From NCBI GenBank assembly GCA_011620505.1, contig WOZA01000108.1, forward strand, positions 1-14,647: a stretch of DNA of 14,647 nucleotides, in the 5' to 3' direction. The notes under the pieces are model-generated. The model did not search any database and was not told the origin of the DNA. It worked only from the letters and a program-made list of their open reading frames with translations. The DNA is from Anaerolineaceae bacterium. GTDB taxonomy: Bacteria > Chloroflexota > Anaerolineae > Anaerolineales > Anaerolineaceae. The translations under genes and the position numbers were made by a program. This document shows, piece after piece, positions 12,862 through 14,647 of the stretch (position 1 is the first letter of the stretch; every line of letters begins with the position of its first letter).

Positions 12862-13797
12862 ATGTCAAAGCAAAGTAAGCAGCGTCTGAACCTCATCATC
12901 CGTTGGGGGGGAACTATCCTCTCCATTGGGATTGTGATCTATCTCCTCAGCAGGGTTGGCTGGGGGGAAGCCTGGCAGACCATTCGCCAGCTGACGGCCT
13001 GGCGCATTTTACTTGTAGTGGTGCTGGTGTTTGTTTCGCGGTTCGCTACTTTTGGTCGGTGGTACATGCTGCTGAAGGATCAGACTCCCACGCTCAGTCT
13101 TGCAGATACCCTCAAGCTCACTTTTGCGGGACTTTTCGCCTCGAACGTGCTGCCAACCACGATCGGTGGAGACGTGCTGCGCCTTGCTGGCGCGGTGCGG
13201 CTTGGGTTGAGCACCAGCCTGGCCGCGGCTTCCCTGGTGGTTGACCGCCTGGTCGGCATGACGGGTATGGTGCTGATGGTGCCTTTTTCCCTGCCCGGAC
13301 TGACCTCTTATCTGCATTCACGCACTCTTTCTGCTCTTGCGGGAAGCATGGCTCTGCCGTTCTTCGATCGCCTTAAGCGTGGATTCCAAAAGATATTGGA
13401 TGACCTTCGCTTCTGGTCAAAACACCCTCTCATCCTTCTGAAAGCGCTCGGATTCACGCTGATTCATCAGGCGGCAATCTACTTTATTATCCTCATCCTG
13501 ATCGAGGGCATGGGGGAGACACTCAGTTTCTGGCAGATTGCCGGTATCTGGAGCCTGACCTACTTCATCACCCTCCTGCCCATCTCGATTAATGGTTTGG
13601 GTTTACAGGAAGTCACCATCACGAATTTATACACCTTTCTTGGTGGTCTTTCTCCTGCCACAAGCATCGCTCTGGCGCTCATCCTGCGCCTGGTTTGGTT
13701 GATTGGCAGCCTGCCAGGAGCCTTTTTTGTCGGCGATGTGCTGGCTGGAAAATCTCCTACTGAAATTGAAGAGTCGATCCCAGAGGAAGCACTATGA
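12862..13797 (+). CDS. UPF0104 / lysylphosphatidylglycerol synthase-type membrane protein
   Basis: A 311-residue integral membrane protein with about seven to eight hydrophobic segments. Family blocks are visible: SNVLPTTIGGDVLRLAG (94-110), ASLVVDRLVGMTGM (123-136) and LLPISINGLGLQE (238-250). This is the transmembrane (flippase-like) domain found at the N-terminus of MprF, here alone and without the lysyl-transferase domain, so it is not itself a lysyl-phosphatidylglycerol synthase. Stand-alone members are usually linked to lipid or glycolipid transport or envelope polysaccharide genes. ATG at 12862 is chosen because the longer frame upstream would add a 43-residue leader that is not family-like and overlaps the divergent gene. 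It overlaps the next gene through ATGA. Confidence 0.85.
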   Translation: MSKQSKQRLNLIIRWGGTILSIGIVIYLLSRVGWGEAWQTIRQLTAWRILLVVVLVFVSRFATFGRWYMLLKDQTPTLSLADTLKLTFAGLFASNVLPTTIGGDVLRLAGAVRLGLSTSLAAASLVVDRLVGMTGMVLMVPFSLPGLTSYLHSRTLSALAGSMALPFFDRLKRGFQKILDDLRFWSKHPLILLKALGFTLIHQAAIYFIILILIEGMGETLSFWQIAGIWSLTYFITLLPISINGLGLQEVTITNLYTFLGGLSPATSIALALILRLVWLIGSLPGAFFVGDVLAGKSPTEIEESIPEEAL

Positions 13798-14647
13798 ATC
13801 CAGAAGAAACGCAAAAATTCGTACGTCATTGGCTGTTGCTGCTTGGAGCGGCTTGTGTTTGGTTTTTGTGGGATAGCCGCTATGTGCGCAATATCTGGTT
13901 CATGGGCATGGCAGGCATGGCGCTGGTATGTGCCATCCTGTTTTTCCTGACCTGGAAGTTCAAACAGGGTTTTGTGGAAAAGATTCCATCTCCCAAGAAT
14001 GGAGTGGGCAGTTGGATTGCCTTTTCACTGGTCGCTTTAGCGCTGACCATACTTTTCTTCAATCTTAAATTTCACCTCTTCAGCTATGGCAGCGGCAGAT
14101 TTGCCTTTGCCGTCGGATTCTCGGGTGTCTTTGCCTTGCTCCTATCGCGCAAATCAGAACCATCACCCTACATTGCCTTTGCCAAATGCCTGCTGGTGTT
14201 CGGGGTGCTGTACCGTGTGGCTGCCTTTGTGCCCGAGATACAAAGCGGACCTTTCGCGTTGGGATGGTCGGAAGGCAGTCGCTTCTACAATGCCTCCCTC
14301 TTCGCTTCCGAGAGCATATACGGTTCCAGACTTCCTCTGCCTGTGCTGCATCCGACCCGATACCTGATGCAGGCACTGCCGTTTTTCGTTGGTATTCGCT
14401 CCATCCTCTTCCACCGCATCTGGCAGGTGGTACTGTGGCTCGGAATGACCCTGTGGGGCAGTTGGCTGATGGCGAAACGCTTAAGCCATTCCAAAAAAGT
14501 TTCACTTCCATGGTTGACCGCTTTGCTCTTCCTTTTCTTTTTCCAGGGCGCGGTCTATTACCACCTGATGGTTTGCGTAGTGTTGGTTTTGCTGGGCTAC
14601 AAAAAAGATAAACCCCTGCGGACGCTGATCTTCGTGCTGCTCGCCTC
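13794..14647 (+). CDS. Large polytopic membrane protein, possibly GT-C-like (3' end outside window)
   Basis: An open frame from the ATG at 13794 to the window edge (284 complete codons, no stop). The ATG overlaps the stop of the UPF0104 gene (ATGA), and AGAGGAAG lies just upstream, so translation is coupled. Hydrophobic segments lie near 12-27, 34-54, 72-90, 102-118, 129-146, 196-224, 238-268 and 276 onward. Between the fifth and sixth is a long non-membrane loop (147-192) with GWSEGSRFYNASLF (157-170) and LPVLHPTRYLMQ (182-193). A conserved-looking acidic and aromatic loop in a multi-pass protein recalls GT-C membrane glycosyltransferases, but the loop is later than the usual first-loop position and I do not recognise the family. 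Its partner gene suggests an envelope lipid or glycan role. Confidence 0.7.
   Translation, partial: MNPEETQKFVRHWLLLLGAACVWFLWDSRYVRNIWFMGMAGMALVCAILFFLTWKFKQGFVEKIPSPKNGVGSWIAFSLVALALTILFFNLKFHLFSYGSGRFAFAVGFSGVFALLLSRKSEPSPYIAFAKCLLVFGVLYRVAAFVPEIQSGPFALGWSEGSRFYNASLFASESIYGSRLPLPVLHPTRYLMQALPFFVGIRSILFHRIWQVVLWLGMTLWGSWLMAKRLSHSKKVSLPWLTALLFLFFFQGAVYYHLMVCVVLVLLGYKKDKPLRTLIFVLLA

Noticed and set aside
1..14647. Mobile elements, CRISPR arrays, tRNA or rRNA genes
   Set aside because: No transposase or integrase frames, no regularly spaced repeats and no cloverleaf-like sequence were seen on either strand.

Overview
The window reads as a stretch of ordinary chromosome from a bacterium of the Chloroflexota, most likely an Anaerolineae-type lineage. 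This is an inference from gene content, not from a marker gene. The clues are a stand-alone bacterial Elp3 (radical SAM plus GNAT), an archaeal-type aspartyl-tRNA synthetase, a separately encoded B12-binding methylmalonyl-CoA mutase subunit next to MeaB, and a UPF0104 membrane protein beside a large polytopic membrane protein. Base composition and codon use look even throughout. I see no insertion sequence, phage gene, CRISPR array, tRNA or rRNA.

Layout, left to right. (1) 1-2085: the 3' end of a rubrerythrin gene; a convergent RlmI/RlmK-like methyltransferase gene on the minus strand; and a divergent ZIP (GufA-type) metal transporter. (2) 2082-4595: a Trm9/ALKBH8-like methyltransferase (minus) divergent from elp3 (plus). 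In eukaryotes these two families act one after the other on the wobble uridine of tRNA (Elp3 makes cm5U, Trm9 makes mcm5U), so this pair is the most interesting part of the window. (3) 4594-5952: a bidirectional terminator, an AIM24/TIGR00266-family gene and rpiB, both minus. (4) 12144 down to 6203: a tight minus-strand run of seven genes with gaps of 1-17 nt. In transcription order these are the B12-binding mutase subunit, meaB, archaeal-type aspS, a RimJ/RimL-like acetyltransferase, prs, mutM (GTG start) and a SAM methyltransferase. It looks like one operon mixing B12-dependent acyl-CoA metabolism, translation, nucleotide supply and oxidative DNA repair. (5) 12235-12780: a flavin-reductase-like FMN protein, minus. 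(6) 12862-14647: a divergent plus-strand pair, a UPF0104 (lysylphosphatidylglycerol synthase-type membrane) protein translationally coupled through ATGA to a large membrane protein cut off by the window end.

How the genes work together. Several gene products touch translation (Elp3, the Trm9-like protein, AspRS, the RlmI-like protein, and possibly the GNAT). PRPP synthetase and RpiB both act around ribose 5-phosphate but sit in different transcription units. MeaB and the B12 subunit serve methylmalonyl-CoA mutase, whose catalytic subunit is not in the window. Genes are densely packed; the longest stretch without a gene is about 250 nt (5953-6202).
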